Positions 27,439 through 35,488 of a stretch of 64,000 bases of DNA are shown here, one piece after another. Numbering within the stretch: position 1 is the first letter of the stretch; each line of letters begins with the position of its first letter. This DNA is from XN24 sp035514535 (GTDB lineage Bacteria; Pseudomonadota; Gammaproteobacteria; Steroidobacterales; XN24): contig DATKAZ010000069.1 in assembly GCA_035514535.1 (NCBI GenBank), positions 62,001-126,000 on the forward strand, read 5' to 3'. Below the pieces are notes generated by a model. That model saw only the letters and a program-made list of their open reading frames with translations, was not told the DNA's origin and ran no database searches. A program made the translations under genes and the position numbers.

Positions 27439-30186
27439 ATGCGCTATCCCCGGCTGATCCGTCTGTTGTCCTTTCTCGTGCTGCTCCCCGGTCTGCCTGC
27501 CATGGCCGGCGCCGAGTCGGGCGTCGACATCCCGTTCGAGGAATTCACCCTGGACAACGGCCTGCGTGTGATCGTCCATACGGATCGCAAGGCACCGATC
27601 GTGGCGGTCAACCTCTGGTATTTCGTCGGCTCCAAGGACGAGCCTGAGGGCCGGACCGGCTTCGCGCATCTGTTCGAGCACCTGATGTTCCAGGGCTCGG
27701 AAAATTTCTCGGGCGAGTACTTCGAGCCGCTCGAGCTGGTCGGCGCGACGGGCGTGAACGGCACCACCAGCTTCGATCGCACCAATTATTTCCAGAACGT
27801 GCCGACCACCGCGCTCGACCTCGCGCTGTGGCTGGAGTCGGATCGCATGGGCCACTTCCTCGGCGCGATCGACCAGGCCTTGCTCGACGAGCAGCGCAGC
27901 GTCGTGCAGAACGAGAAGCGCGAAAGTGAGAACCAGCCCTACGGCCGGGTGTGGGAATCGATCTTCAAGGCACTTTATCCCGCCGGGCATCCCTATTCAT
28001 GGATGCCGATCGGCTCGATGGAGGACCTCGAGGCCGCCACGCTGGAGGACGTCAAGGACTGGTTCCAGACACGCTACGGCCCCAACAACGCCGTGCTCGT
28101 CCTCGCGGGCGACATCGACGTGGCGACCGCCCGCGAGAAGGCGACGCGCTACTTCGGCCACATCCCCGCGGGACCGCCGCTGACGCGCAGGAACGTGTGG
28201 ATCGCGCCGCGCACCGAGTCGGGCCGCGAGACCATGGTCGACCGCGTGGCACAGCCGCGCATCTACCGCATGTGGACCGCGGACCATTACGGCACGGCCG
28301 CGGCCGACCATCTCGCGCTGTTCGCCGAAGTGCTCGGCGGCAGCCAGTCGTCGCGCCTCACGGCCAGGCTCGTGCACCGGGACCAGCTCGTCGACGACGT
28401 CAGCGCGACCATGTTCCCGCTGGAGATCTCCGGCGTGTTCATGATCGTGGCGACCGTCAAGCAGGGCGTGGACCCGGCGCGCGTCGAGGCGATCATCGAC
28501 GAGGAGCTCGCGCGCCTGCTGGACAAGGGCCCGACGCGCGCCGAGCTGGAGCAGGCGCGGATCCGCTACCGGGCGGCGTTCATTCGCGGCATCGAGCGCA
28601 TCGGGGGTTTCGGCGGCAAATCCGACGTGCTGGCGGAATGTGCCGTCTACACCGGCGACGCGGCCTGCTTCCGCGACAGCCTCGCGCGTCTCGAGGGTGC
28701 CACGGTTGCCGACCTGAAAGGCGCCGCCGAGCGCCGCCTCAGGCAGGGCGACTACACCCTGACCGTCGTGCCGTTGCCGGAGTTCGCCACGGTGCCGAGC
28801 GACGTCGACCGCAGCCAGGGGCCGCCGCAGGTCGACGAGTTTCCGCAGGTGAGTTTCCCCGCGCTGCAGCGCGGTCGGCTGCAGAACGGCATCGAGGTGG
28901 TGCTCGCCGAGCGCCCGGAGATTCCGGTCGTGCAGGTCCGGCTGCAGTTCGATGCCGGTTACGCCGCCGACGTCGGCCGCAAGCTGGGCAGCGCCAGTTT
29001 CACCATGGCGATGCTCGACCAGGGCGCCGGCAAGTACAGCGCCCTCGAGCTGGCGGCGGCGATCGAGGCGCAGGGCGCGCAGATCGGCGCCGGGGCCGGG
29101 CTGGACACCGCGGGGATCTCGCTGTCCGCGCTCAGCGAGCGGCTCGATCCCTCCCTCGCGCTGCTCGCCGACGTGGCGCTGCGGCCGCAATTCAGCGAAG
29201 CCGAGATCGAGCGCGTGCGCAAGCAGTGGCTCGCGGGCATCGCGCAGGAGAAAACCCGCCCGCAGAGCATCGCCCTCAGGCTCCTGCCGCCGTTGCTGTA
29301 TGGCGAGGGACACGCCTACGCCATTCCCTTTACCGGCAGCGGCACCGAAAAGTCCATCGCCGCGCTGACGCGCGACGACCTGGCGGGATTCCAGCGCGAC
29401 TGGCTGCGGCCGGACAACGCCAGGATTCTCGTGGTCGGCGACACCACGCTGGACGAGATCGTGCCCTTGCTGGAGAAGCACTTCGGCCGCTGGCAGGCGC
29501 CGCCTACGCCGCTGCCGGGGAAGAACATCGCGGCGGTGGAACGGCCGGCCACGCCGCGCGTCTACCTGGTGGACCAGCCGGGCGCCCTGCAGGCGAATAT
29601 CCTCGCCGGGCTGCTGGTGAATTCCACTGCCGACGAAGAGGCGCTCTATTTCGATATCGCCAACGGCGTGCTCGGCGGCACGTTCACCGCGCGACTCAAC
29701 ATGAACCTGCGCGAGGACAAGGGCTGGTCCTACGGCGTGCGCAGCTCGGCGAGCGCGGCCAAGGGCCAGCGGCCGTGGATCCTGCGCGCGCCCGTGCAGA
29801 TCGACCGCGCCGCGGAGGCGATCGCGGAACTGCGGCGCGAGCTGACGGAATTCGTCGGCGAGCGTCCGGCCACCGCGGAGGAGCTCGACAAGGTGCGCAA
29901 CAACCGCATCCGCGGCCTGCCGGGCAGCTACGAGACGTCGTCCGCGGTGCTCGGGACGGTCGGCAATATCATCAGCTACGGCTGGCCCGACGATCACGTC
30001 GTGCGCGAGCAACGGCGCATCGAGGAGATGTCGCTCGACGAGGTGCACGCGGCGGCGGCCATGCTCGATCCGGAGGCGCTCACCTGGGTCATCGTCGGCG
30101 ACCTGGCGCAGATCGAGGGCCCCGTGCGGGCGCTCGAGCTCGGCGAGATCGTGATTCTCGACGAGGACGGGCTGCCGGTCCGGTAA
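27439..30186 (+). CDS. M16 family zinc peptidase, double-domain, exported
   Basis: This 915-residue pitrilysin-family protein has a signal peptide (LLSFLVLLPGLPAMAGA). The first M16 domain has the inverted zinc motif HLFEH at residues 77-81, with the distal glutamate in NEKRESENQPYGRVWE. The second M16 half (from about residue 475, NGIEVVLAERPEIPVVQVRL) lacks HxxEH and serves as the structural partner, containing GWSYGVRSSASA in the R/Y-type substrate region. Such two-half proteins degrade periplasmic peptides or process exported proteins. With the neighbouring Dcp-like lipoprotein it forms a periplasmic peptide-degradation pair. Confidence 0.93.
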   Translation: MRYPRLIRLLSFLVLLPGLPAMAGAESGVDIPFEEFTLDNGLRVIVHTDRKAPIVAVNLWYFVGSKDEPEGRTGFAHLFEHLMFQGSENFSGEYFEPLELVGATGVNGTTSFDRTNYFQNVPTTALDLALWLESDRMGHFLGAIDQALLDEQRSVVQNEKRESENQPYGRVWESIFKALYPAGHPYSWMPIGSMEDLEAATLEDVKDWFQTRYGPNNAVLVLAGDIDVATAREKATRYFGHIPAGPPLTRRNVWIAPRTESGRETMVDRVAQPRIYRMWTADHYGTAAADHLALFAEVLGGSQSSRLTARLVHRDQLVDDVSATMFPLEISGVFMIVATVKQGVDPARVEAIIDEELARLLDKGPTRAELEQARIRYRAAFIRGIERIGGFGGKSDVLAECAVYTGDAACFRDSLARLEGATVADLKGAAERRLRQGDYTLTVVPLPEFATVPSDVDRSQGPPQVDEFPQVSFPALQRGRLQNGIEVVLAERPEIPVVQVRLQFDAGYAADVGRKLGSASFTMAMLDQGAGKYSALELAAAIEAQGAQIGAGAGLDTAGISLSALSERLDPSLALLADVALRPQFSEAEIERVRKQWLAGIAQEKTRPQSIALRLLPPLLYGEGHAYAIPFTGSGTEKSIAALTRDDLAGFQRDWLRPDNARILVVGDTTLDEIVPLLEKHFGRWQAPPTPLPGKNIAAVERPATPRVYLVDQPGALQANILAGLLVNSTADEEALYFDIANGVLGGTFTARLNMNLREDKGWSYGVRSSASAAKGQRPWILRAPVQIDRAAEAIAELRRELTEFVGERPATAEELDKVRNNRIRGLPGSYETSSAVLGTVGNIISYGWPDDHVVREQRRIEEMSLDEVHAAAAMLDPEALTWVIVGDLAQIEGPVRALELGEIVILDEDGLPVR

Positions 30187-30193
30187 GTACGGC

Positions 30194-30259
30194 GGGGCGG
30201 GCCATGATGGGGCCCTCTTGGCTGAAAATGCCTGCGAGTGCCCCATCATGGCCCGCCCC
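30194..30259. repeat. 20-bp perfect inverted repeat between convergent genes
   Basis: The arms 30194-30213 (GGGGCGGGCCATGATGGGGC) and 30240-30259 pair perfectly around a 26-nt loop. It lies between the converging M16 and DUF3144 genes, so it may act as a bidirectional stem for transcript ends. There is no T-run, so it is not a classical intrinsic terminator. Confidence 0.7.
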
Positions 30260-30289
30260 CGCCTGGGCCGTAGCAATATCCGGCCGCGG

Positions 30290-30601
30290 TCAGTTCGGCG
30301 CGTTCTGGCCGTCCTGCGCGTAGACGCGCTCGTAGTCGTCGAGATTCTCGGTGAGCATGCGGTGGTACTCGCTGCAGAAGAACTCGAACGCCTTCTGCTT
30401 GTCCGCGCGGAACTTATCCGCGTCGGGCGCATGGCTGGCGACGATGAAGGAATTGAAGCGCGCGGCGGCGTACAGCATCGCCAGGCTGACGTGCTCGCGC
30501 TTGACGCTCTCGATCTGCTCGTTGGCGAGCTTGATGAACCGGTCAACGACCATGCGGAATTCGCGGTCGATCTCGTCCTGTTCGCGTGGGTCGTCACTCA
30601 T
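30290..30601 (-). CDS. DUF3144 family protein
   Basis: This 103-residue, mainly helical, acidic protein matches DUF3144. It has DREFRMVVDRFIKLANEQIESV, then SLAMLYAAARFNSFIVAS and the C-terminal FEFFCSEYHRMLTENLDDYE. The family is common in gammaproteobacteria and has no assigned function. The ATG at 30601 gives the usual MSDDPREQDEIDREF start. It follows an ene-reductase gene at a distance of 34 bp on the same strand and may be co-transcribed with it. Confidence 0.85.
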   Translation of the reverse strand: MSDDPREQDEIDREFRMVVDRFIKLANEQIESVKREHVSLAMLYAAARFNSFIVASHAPDADKFRADKQKAFEFFCSEYHRMLTENLDDYERVYAQDGQNAPN

Positions 30602-30635
30602 GTAGCGGGTCCTCGCCAGGGTCAAAGGTCGGATT

Positions 30636-31919
30636 CTACAGGCCTCGGCGCCGCGCGCGGGACAGGCGCCACTCGTCGCGCGCATGGGCGGCCAGGGCCC
30701 GGCCGATGGGCAGTGCCGAATCGGGCGGCAGGCCGTCGGCGAGGCGCAGGATCTGGCGGTAATACCACGCCGTCTCGCCCTGGATGTTGAGGAACTTCAT
30801 CAGCAGCAGCGGGCTCGCCGGGCCCAGCCAGCGGCTGCGCCCGAAGCGCAGCGTGGGCAGTGGGTGCGCGCCGGCCACGCTGCCGAGTGCCAGGCGCCCG
30901 GCGAGATCCGGCTCGACACACAGGGGCCGCGCCAGGCCGACGACCTCCAGTTCGTCCGCGGCCAGCGCCTCGGCCATGGCCGCGCGGCTGCGAAACCCGC
31001 CCGTGACCATCAGCGGCACGCGCGTCGCGGCGCGGACCTCGCGCGCGTACTCCAAAAAATATGCCTCGCGGTGACGCGTGCTCGCGCGCTGCGGCTCGGC
31101 CGCGTCCGCGGCGCGCCCCGCGTGGCCGAGCAGCTGCGGCTGCTCATACGTGCCGCCGGAAATCTCCAGCAGGTCGATGTGCTCCTCCGCCAGCCAGCCG
31201 GCCACCCGCACGCAGTCCGGCAGGTCGAAGCCGCCCTTCTGGAAGTCGGCGCTGTTGAGCTTTACCGCGACGGGAAAGTCCGGCCCCACCGCGGCGCGTA
31301 CCGCGCGCACGACCTCCAGCAGGAGGCGCGCCCGGTTCTCGAGCGGCCCGCCCCACTCGTCCGCGCGCCGGTTGGTCACCGGGGAGAGAAACTGCGCCAG
31401 CAGGTAGCCGTGCGCGCCGTGCACCTGCACGCCGGTGAACCCCGTCTCGCGCGCAATCGCCGCGGTGGTGACGAAGCGGCGAATGATGTCTCCGATCTCG
31501 CCGGCGACGAGCGCGCGCGGCTCGGCGAACAGCCCGAGGAGGTGCAGGCCCTGCCCAGAGGGTGCGACCGGCCGGGAGGAACTCATGCGGCTGGTCTGGC
31601 GGCCGGGGTGGCTGATCTGCATCCACAGGTGGTTACCCGCCGCCGTGCCCGCCGCCGCCCACGCGGCCAGCGCGGCGCGGCCGCTGCGATCCTCGACGAC
31701 GACGTTGCCGGGGCGCTCCAGCCAGCGGCCGTCGATCATCACGTTGCCGGTCAAAAGCAGCCCGGCGCCGCCGGCGGCCCAGCGCCGGTAGAGTCGCACG
31801 TGGCGCCCGTTGGCCCGGTCGTCGGGGCCGGCGAGGCCCTCGGTCATCGCCGCCTTGGCGATGCGGTTCGGCAACGTGGCGCCGCACGGCAGGCGCAGCG
31901 GATCCGCAAGCTCGGGCAT
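30636..31919 (-). CDS. NADH:flavin oxidoreductase (Old Yellow Enzyme family)
   Basis: This 427-residue FMN-dependent ene-reductase has the N-terminal LPNRIAKAAMTEGLA and the substrate-binding MQISHPGRQ. It also has TGFTGVQVHGAHGYLLAQFLSP, then NRRADEWGGPLENRARLLLEVV and VMVTGGFRSR with a phosphate-binding GLARPLCVEPDL. These are standard OYE barrel motifs. Start choice: ATG at 31919 (MPELADPLRLP) or four codons upstream at 31931; both share a GGATG-type ribosome-binding site. The enzyme reduces activated C=C bonds; the physiological substrate is unknown. Confidence 0.92.
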   Translation of the reverse strand: MPELADPLRLPCGATLPNRIAKAAMTEGLAGPDDRANGRHVRLYRRWAAGGAGLLLTGNVMIDGRWLERPGNVVVEDRSGRAALAAWAAAGTAAGNHLWMQISHPGRQTSRMSSSRPVAPSGQGLHLLGLFAEPRALVAGEIGDIIRRFVTTAAIARETGFTGVQVHGAHGYLLAQFLSPVTNRRADEWGGPLENRARLLLEVVRAVRAAVGPDFPVAVKLNSADFQKGGFDLPDCVRVAGWLAEEHIDLLEISGGTYEQPQLLGHAGRAADAAEPQRASTRHREAYFLEYAREVRAATRVPLMVTGGFRSRAAMAEALAADELEVVGLARPLCVEPDLAGRLALGSVAGAHPLPTLRFGRSRWLGPASPLLLMKFLNIQGETAWYYRQILRLADGLPPDSALPIGRALAAHARDEWRLSRARRRGL

Positions 31920-32007
31920 GATGGCATCCATCCTGGATTCGGGCGTGCAGCATAGCGTGACCGCCGGCTCGTATAGAATCGGCCCGCCGCCACAAGGGAA
32001 ATCGCTG

Positions 32008-33264
32008 ATGGAACCCGCCGCACCGCTGGTCAGCAACGATGCCGTCGTACTCGGGCTCCTCGCGGTGATCCTCGGCGGGGTGTTCTGGACGAAGCAGAGC
32101 AAGCACCCTTTCTTCCAGCGTTTTTACACCTACGTGCCGGCGCTGCTGCTGTGCTACTTCATCCCGTCGCTGCTGAACACCTTCAACATCGTCGACGGCA
32201 GCCAGTCGCGACTCTATTTCGTCAGCTCGCGCTACCTGCTGCCGGCCTGCCTCGTCCTCCTCACGCTGTCGATCGACCTGCCCGCGGTGGCGCGCCTGGG
32301 CCGCAAGGCCGTGATCATGTTTTTCACCGGCACTTTCGGCATCATCGTCGGCGGGCCGCTGGCGCTGCTGATCGTCGGCGCGATCCATCCCGAGACGGTC
32401 GGCGGCGACGGTCCCGAGGCCGTGTGGCGCGGCCTGACGACGGTCGCCGGCAGCTGGATCGGCGGCGGCGCCAACCAGGCGGCGATGAAGGAGGTCTTCG
32501 ACGTCGGCGACGAGCTGTTCGGCCAGATGATCGCCGTGGACGTACTGTGCGCCAACGTGTGGCTGGCGGTGCTGCTGTTCCTCGCCGCGCGCGCGACGGC
32601 GATCGATGCGCGCACCGGCGCCGACACCTCCGCGATCGAGGACCTCAAGCGCCGCATCGAGGACTACCAGGCGAAGCACGCGCGCATCCCGAGCCTCGCC
32701 GACCTGATGTTCCTCGCCGCCGTAGGCTTCGGCTGCACGGCGCTTGCCCACGCGGGCGCCGACTTCCTCGCGCCGTGGATCGCGGCCACCGCGCCGGGAC
32801 TCGAGCGCTTCAGCCTCACCAGCGGTTTCTTCTGGCTGGTGGTCATCGCCACCACTGCGGGGCTGCTGCTGTCGTTCACCCGCGCACGCGCGCTCGAGGG
32901 CGCGGGGGCCTCCACGGTCGGCTCGGCGTTCCTGTACATCCTCGTCGCCAGCATCGGCATGCAGATGGACATCACCGCGGTGTTCTCCAACCCCGGCCTG
33001 TTCGCGGTGGGGATGATCTGGATCGGCTTCCACGCGGCGCTGCTCTTGATCGTCGCGAAACTTATCCGCGCGCCGCTGTTCTACCTCGCGGTCGGCAGCC
33101 AGGCGAACGTCGGGGGGGCGGCCTCGGCCCCCGTCGTGGCGGCGGCCTTCCACCCGTCGCTGGCGCCGGTGGGCGTGCTGCTCGCGGTGCTCGGCTACGC
33201 GATCGGCACTTATGGCGCGTGGCTGTGTGGCCAGATTCTGCGCGTGGTCGCGGCAGGCGGATGA
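32008..33264 (+). CDS. DUF819 family membrane protein
   Basis: This 418-residue integral membrane protein has about ten hydrophobic segments. It carries the DUF819 blocks VPALLLCYFIPSLLNTFNIV, SRYLLPACLVLLTLSIDLP and AGSWIGGGANQAAMKEVF, and a C-terminal GSQANVGGAASAPVVAAAFH. The family resembles sodium-dependent or dicarboxylate-type secondary carriers (YjcL), but no substrate is established. An AAGGGAA ribosome-binding site precedes the ATG by 7 bp. It is divergent from the ene-reductase and overlaps the downstream DUF6231 gene by 4 bp. Confidence 0.88.
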   Translation: MEPAAPLVSNDAVVLGLLAVILGGVFWTKQSKHPFFQRFYTYVPALLLCYFIPSLLNTFNIVDGSQSRLYFVSSRYLLPACLVLLTLSIDLPAVARLGRKAVIMFFTGTFGIIVGGPLALLIVGAIHPETVGGDGPEAVWRGLTTVAGSWIGGGANQAAMKEVFDVGDELFGQMIAVDVLCANVWLAVLLFLAARATAIDARTGADTSAIEDLKRRIEDYQAKHARIPSLADLMFLAAVGFGCTALAHAGADFLAPWIAATAPGLERFSLTSGFFWLVVIATTAGLLLSFTRARALEGAGASTVGSAFLYILVASIGMQMDITAVFSNPGLFAVGMIWIGFHAALLLIVAKLIRAPLFYLAVGSQANVGGAASAPVVAAAFHPSLAPVGVLLAVLGYAIGTYGAWLCGQILRVVAAGG

Positions 33265-33716
33265 GCGTCCCGGCACAGGCGTGCGTCGCGTCTCTGCTCG
33301 AGACCTGCGCGCCTGCCAGCCTGCTGGTCATCGGCGCGCCGCCAATGCCACCGAAGACGGATGCGGAGGTGACCTGCGTGGCCGTGGCGGATGCGGCAGC
33401 GGAGCTCGCCAAGCTCGGGCGCTTCGATTATGCAATCGTGAGCGAGCTGGTGGAGCGGCTCGATGTGCCGACCGCGGAGACCGTGCTCGGGCGGCTGAAG
33501 AACCTGCACACCGACCGGTTCGTGCTGCTCGCGGATCCGGCGCGCTCCTGCCTGGGTCGCGACGCGTTGCTGGCGCTCGCCCTCGCGCCGTCCGAGCGGC
33601 TGGATGACGGTCGCATCGCCTGGTGCTATGACATCGATCGCTACAACCCGGAGCGGGACTGGAACAACCCGGAAGACTGGGCGCACCCGAAAAACTTCGA
33701 TCGCTTTCGCTGGTGA
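33261..33716 (+). CDS. DUF6231 family protein
   Basis: This 151-residue cytoplasmic protein resembles DUF6231. It has a Rossmann-like start (LLETCAPASLLVIGAPP), a middle RFDYAIVSELVERLDVPTAE, then LGRLKNLHTDRFVLLAD, and the family-typical end WCYDIDRYNPERDWNNPEDW with a terminal FDRFRW. The family is restricted mainly to gammaproteobacteria and looks like a degenerate methyltransferase fold; the function is unknown. It is translationally coupled to the DUF819 gene (ATGA overlap). Repeat element B begins 4 bp after its stop. Confidence 0.82.
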   Translation: MSVPAQACVASLLETCAPASLLVIGAPPMPPKTDAEVTCVAVADAAAELAKLGRFDYAIVSELVERLDVPTAETVLGRLKNLHTDRFVLLADPARSCLGRDALLALALAPSERLDDGRIAWCYDIDRYNPERDWNNPEDWAHPKNFDRFRW

Positions 33717-33808
33717 GGCGTGCTCGGGGACATTGCTCGGGGACATTGCTCGGGGACACTGCTCGGGGACACTGCTTTCAAGCTGTGTCCCCTTATTAAG
33801 GTACGACC

Positions 33809-33886
33809 GCGGGACCGAACCGTCACATGCTCCCCGCGCTTGGAAATCTTATGCCGCGCGGCGAGCATGTGACGTTCCGATCCCGC
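33809..33886. repeat. Hairpin H1 (copy B)
   Basis: A 78-nt hairpin. The inner stem 33822-33839 (GTCACATGCTCCCCGCGC) pairs with 33856-33873 with one mismatch around a 16-nt loop. Outer arms GCGGGACCGAACC and GTTCCGATCCCGC extend it imperfectly. It is identical over all 78 nt to the copy at 52194-52271. Confidence 0.82.
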
Positions 33887-33989
33887 TGTGCGGTCGATGG
33901 TGTTGACGTCGTCGGGCGGCCCTGCAGCTACGTGTCGGCCGACTTTGCCCAGGCAGCGGCCCCGCAACGCTGCCTTTGTCGATGGCGCA

Positions 33990-34069
33990 GCGGGATCGGG
34001 ACGTCATAGGCTCACTGAGCGATATTGAAATTTTTTGAGTGAAGGGAGCCTATGACGGCGCGCTCCCGC
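33990..34069. repeat. Hairpin H2 (copy B)
   Basis: An 80-nt hairpin with 24-nt arms, starting GCGGGATCGGGACGTCATAG and closing at 34046-34069. The inner 12 bp (CGTCATAGGCTC) pair perfectly. The loop contains GAGCGATATTGAAATTTTTT. It differs from the copy at 52374-52453 at four positions. Confidence 0.8.
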
Positions 34070-34178
34070 GGTCTGACAGTGAGGAAGGAGTGAAGAAGGG
34101 GACACAGCTTCTGCGGAGCAGCGTCCCCGAGCAGTGTCCCCGGGCAGCGGCCCCGGGCAGCGGCCCCGGGCGCGGCGG

Positions 34179-35468
34179 TCAGCGAATGCCCGGCAAGGCG
34201 CTGAGCCTCGGGTCGCCGAGCAGAATGAGATCGGGTGCGAGCATCCGGATATAGCGGTCGAAATAGAGGAACTGCTTCACCAACAGCGTGAACTCGCGCG
34301 GGAAGCGGATGCCGTGGCGCCGTCCCACGGCGACCAGGTCCATCAGCGCGCGGTTGAGGTCCTCGTCCTCCGGCGGCGTGTCCGCGCCCGGCGCGGCCGG
34401 CGTCAGCTCCATGCGGCGGAACAGCGCCTCAAGGTCGCTCGCGAGCCGCGTCGTGTCCACGCCCTCGCGCGTCGCGCCCATCACAGCGAGTCCCTCCGCG
34501 ACCGCCTTGAAATCCCCCCTCGGCAGCCCCTCGGCGAGGGCGAACATCGCCTTCCAGGTCTCCTCGCGGATGCGCCCGACGATGCCGAAATCGATGAACC
34601 CCACGCGGCCGTCGCGCAGCGCCATCAGGTTGCCGGCATGCAGGTCCGCATGGAAGGTCCGGCAATGCACCAGGCTGCCGAACCAGGTATTCAGCGCGGA
34701 CACGAGCAGGCCCTCGGGGTCGTCGGTGCAGCGGCGCAGGCCGGCGGGATCGGTGAGCGCGGCGCCGAAGAAGCGCTCCATGGTCAGCACGCGCGCGGTG
34801 CTCAGCTCGGGGTAGACGCGCGGCACGGCGGCGTCGCGGTTCAGCGTCTCGTCGAGATAGTCGCGGAACGCCTCGATGTTGGCGGCCTCCCTGAAAAAAT
34901 CGCATTCCTCCATCATCGAGCCCTGGATCTCCTCGACGATCGCCGCCAATGAAGCATGCGCCGCGCCCGGGGTCACGCGCTCCGCGACTCTTGCTACCAG
35001 GTGCAGCAGGTTGAGGTCCGTGACGATGATCTTTTGCACGCCCGGCTTGCGCACCTTCAACACGACGTCCTCGCCGGTGCTGAGTCGCGCGGCATGCACC
35101 TGCGCGATCGACGCCGAGGCCAGCGGCTCGGGGTCGATCCACTGGAACGCCGACTCGAGCCGGTCGCCGAGTTCTTCCCGCAGCGCGCGGTGGATGGTGC
35201 GCCAGGGCAAGGGCGGCGTGCGATCGAGGCACTGCTGGAACTCGGCGACCCACGCCTCCGGGAACATCGACGGCGAGCTCGCGATGAGCTGGCCGAGCTT
35301 GATGTAGGTGGCGCCGAGGCGCTCGAAGGTCTGGCGCACGAGGCGCGGCGTCGGCGGCCGGTCGCCGAGCAGCCAGCCGACGCCGGTGCCGGCGAGCACG
35401 CGCCCTGTCTGGCCGAGGCGCAGCGCGCCCTTTACCGTCAGGCCCAGCATCTGCGTGGCGGACGTCAT
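34179..35468 (-). CDS. AarF/ABC1/UbiB kinase-like family protein
   Basis: This 429-residue atypical kinase has the family-defining KxGQ motif in GATYIKLGQLIASSPSMFP, the Ala-rich loop ASASIAQVHAARL, and the catalytic lysine in VVLKVRKPG. It also has FHADLHAGNL and the DFG segment GFIDFGIVGRI. UbiB/COQ8 proteins support ubiquinone biosynthesis through ATPase activity. This copy lacks the two C-terminal membrane helices of UbiB and is probably a paralogue. It starts at the ATG 20 bp after the alpha/beta hydrolase gene, so the two form an operon. Repeat element B lies just past its 3' end. Confidence 0.88.
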   Translation of the reverse strand: MTSATQMLGLTVKGALRLGQTGRVLAGTGVGWLLGDRPPTPRLVRQTFERLGATYIKLGQLIASSPSMFPEAWVAEFQQCLDRTPPLPWRTIHRALREELGDRLESAFQWIDPEPLASASIAQVHAARLSTGEDVVLKVRKPGVQKIIVTDLNLLHLVARVAERVTPGAAHASLAAIVEEIQGSMMEECDFFREAANIEAFRDYLDETLNRDAAVPRVYPELSTARVLTMERFFGAALTDPAGLRRCTDDPEGLLVSALNTWFGSLVHCRTFHADLHAGNLMALRDGRVGFIDFGIVGRIREETWKAMFALAEGLPRGDFKAVAEGLAVMGATREGVDTTRLASDLEALFRRMELTPAAPGADTPPEDEDLNRALMDLVAVGRRHGIRFPREFTLLVKQFLYFDRYIRMLAPDLILLGDPRLSALPGIR

Positions 35469-35488
35469 CGGCGGCCTCCCCGGCCGCT

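Larger units (their letters stand above)
33721..34167. mobile_element. Composite palindromic repeat element, copy B (non-autonomous, MITE/BIME-like)
   Basis: This element occupies the whole gap between the DUF6231 gene and the UbiB-like gene. The left edge has four tandem 13-mers TGCTCGGGGACAY (33721-33772). Then come the palindrome GGGGACACTGCTTTCAAGCT (33765-33792), hairpin H1 (33809-33886), a 103-bp linker and hairpin H2 (33990-34069). The right palindrome is at 34098-34128, and four tandem 13-mers in the opposite sense (GAGCAGCGTCCCC-like, 34116-34167) close the element. The core 33765-34128 is homologous to copy C at 52143-52501. No transposase is encoded. The short open frames inside are not convincing genes. 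Confidence 0.82.

Noticed and set aside
27997..30597. An 866-codon minus-strand open frame opposite the M16 peptidase
   Set aside because: It has no motifs and biased composition, and it also covers the end of the DUF3144 gene in another frame.
33721..33772. Short tandem repeats considered as a CRISPR array
   Set aside because: The 13-bp units are directly adjacent with no spacers, and no cas genes are present.
33641..33967. Minus-strand frames in elements B and C (also 52104-52391) sharing a peptide around SERHMLAARHKISKRGEHVT
   Set aside because: The shared peptide is simply hairpin H1, which is identical at the DNA level. The frames diverge outside it and have no good start signals, so DNA rather than protein is conserved.
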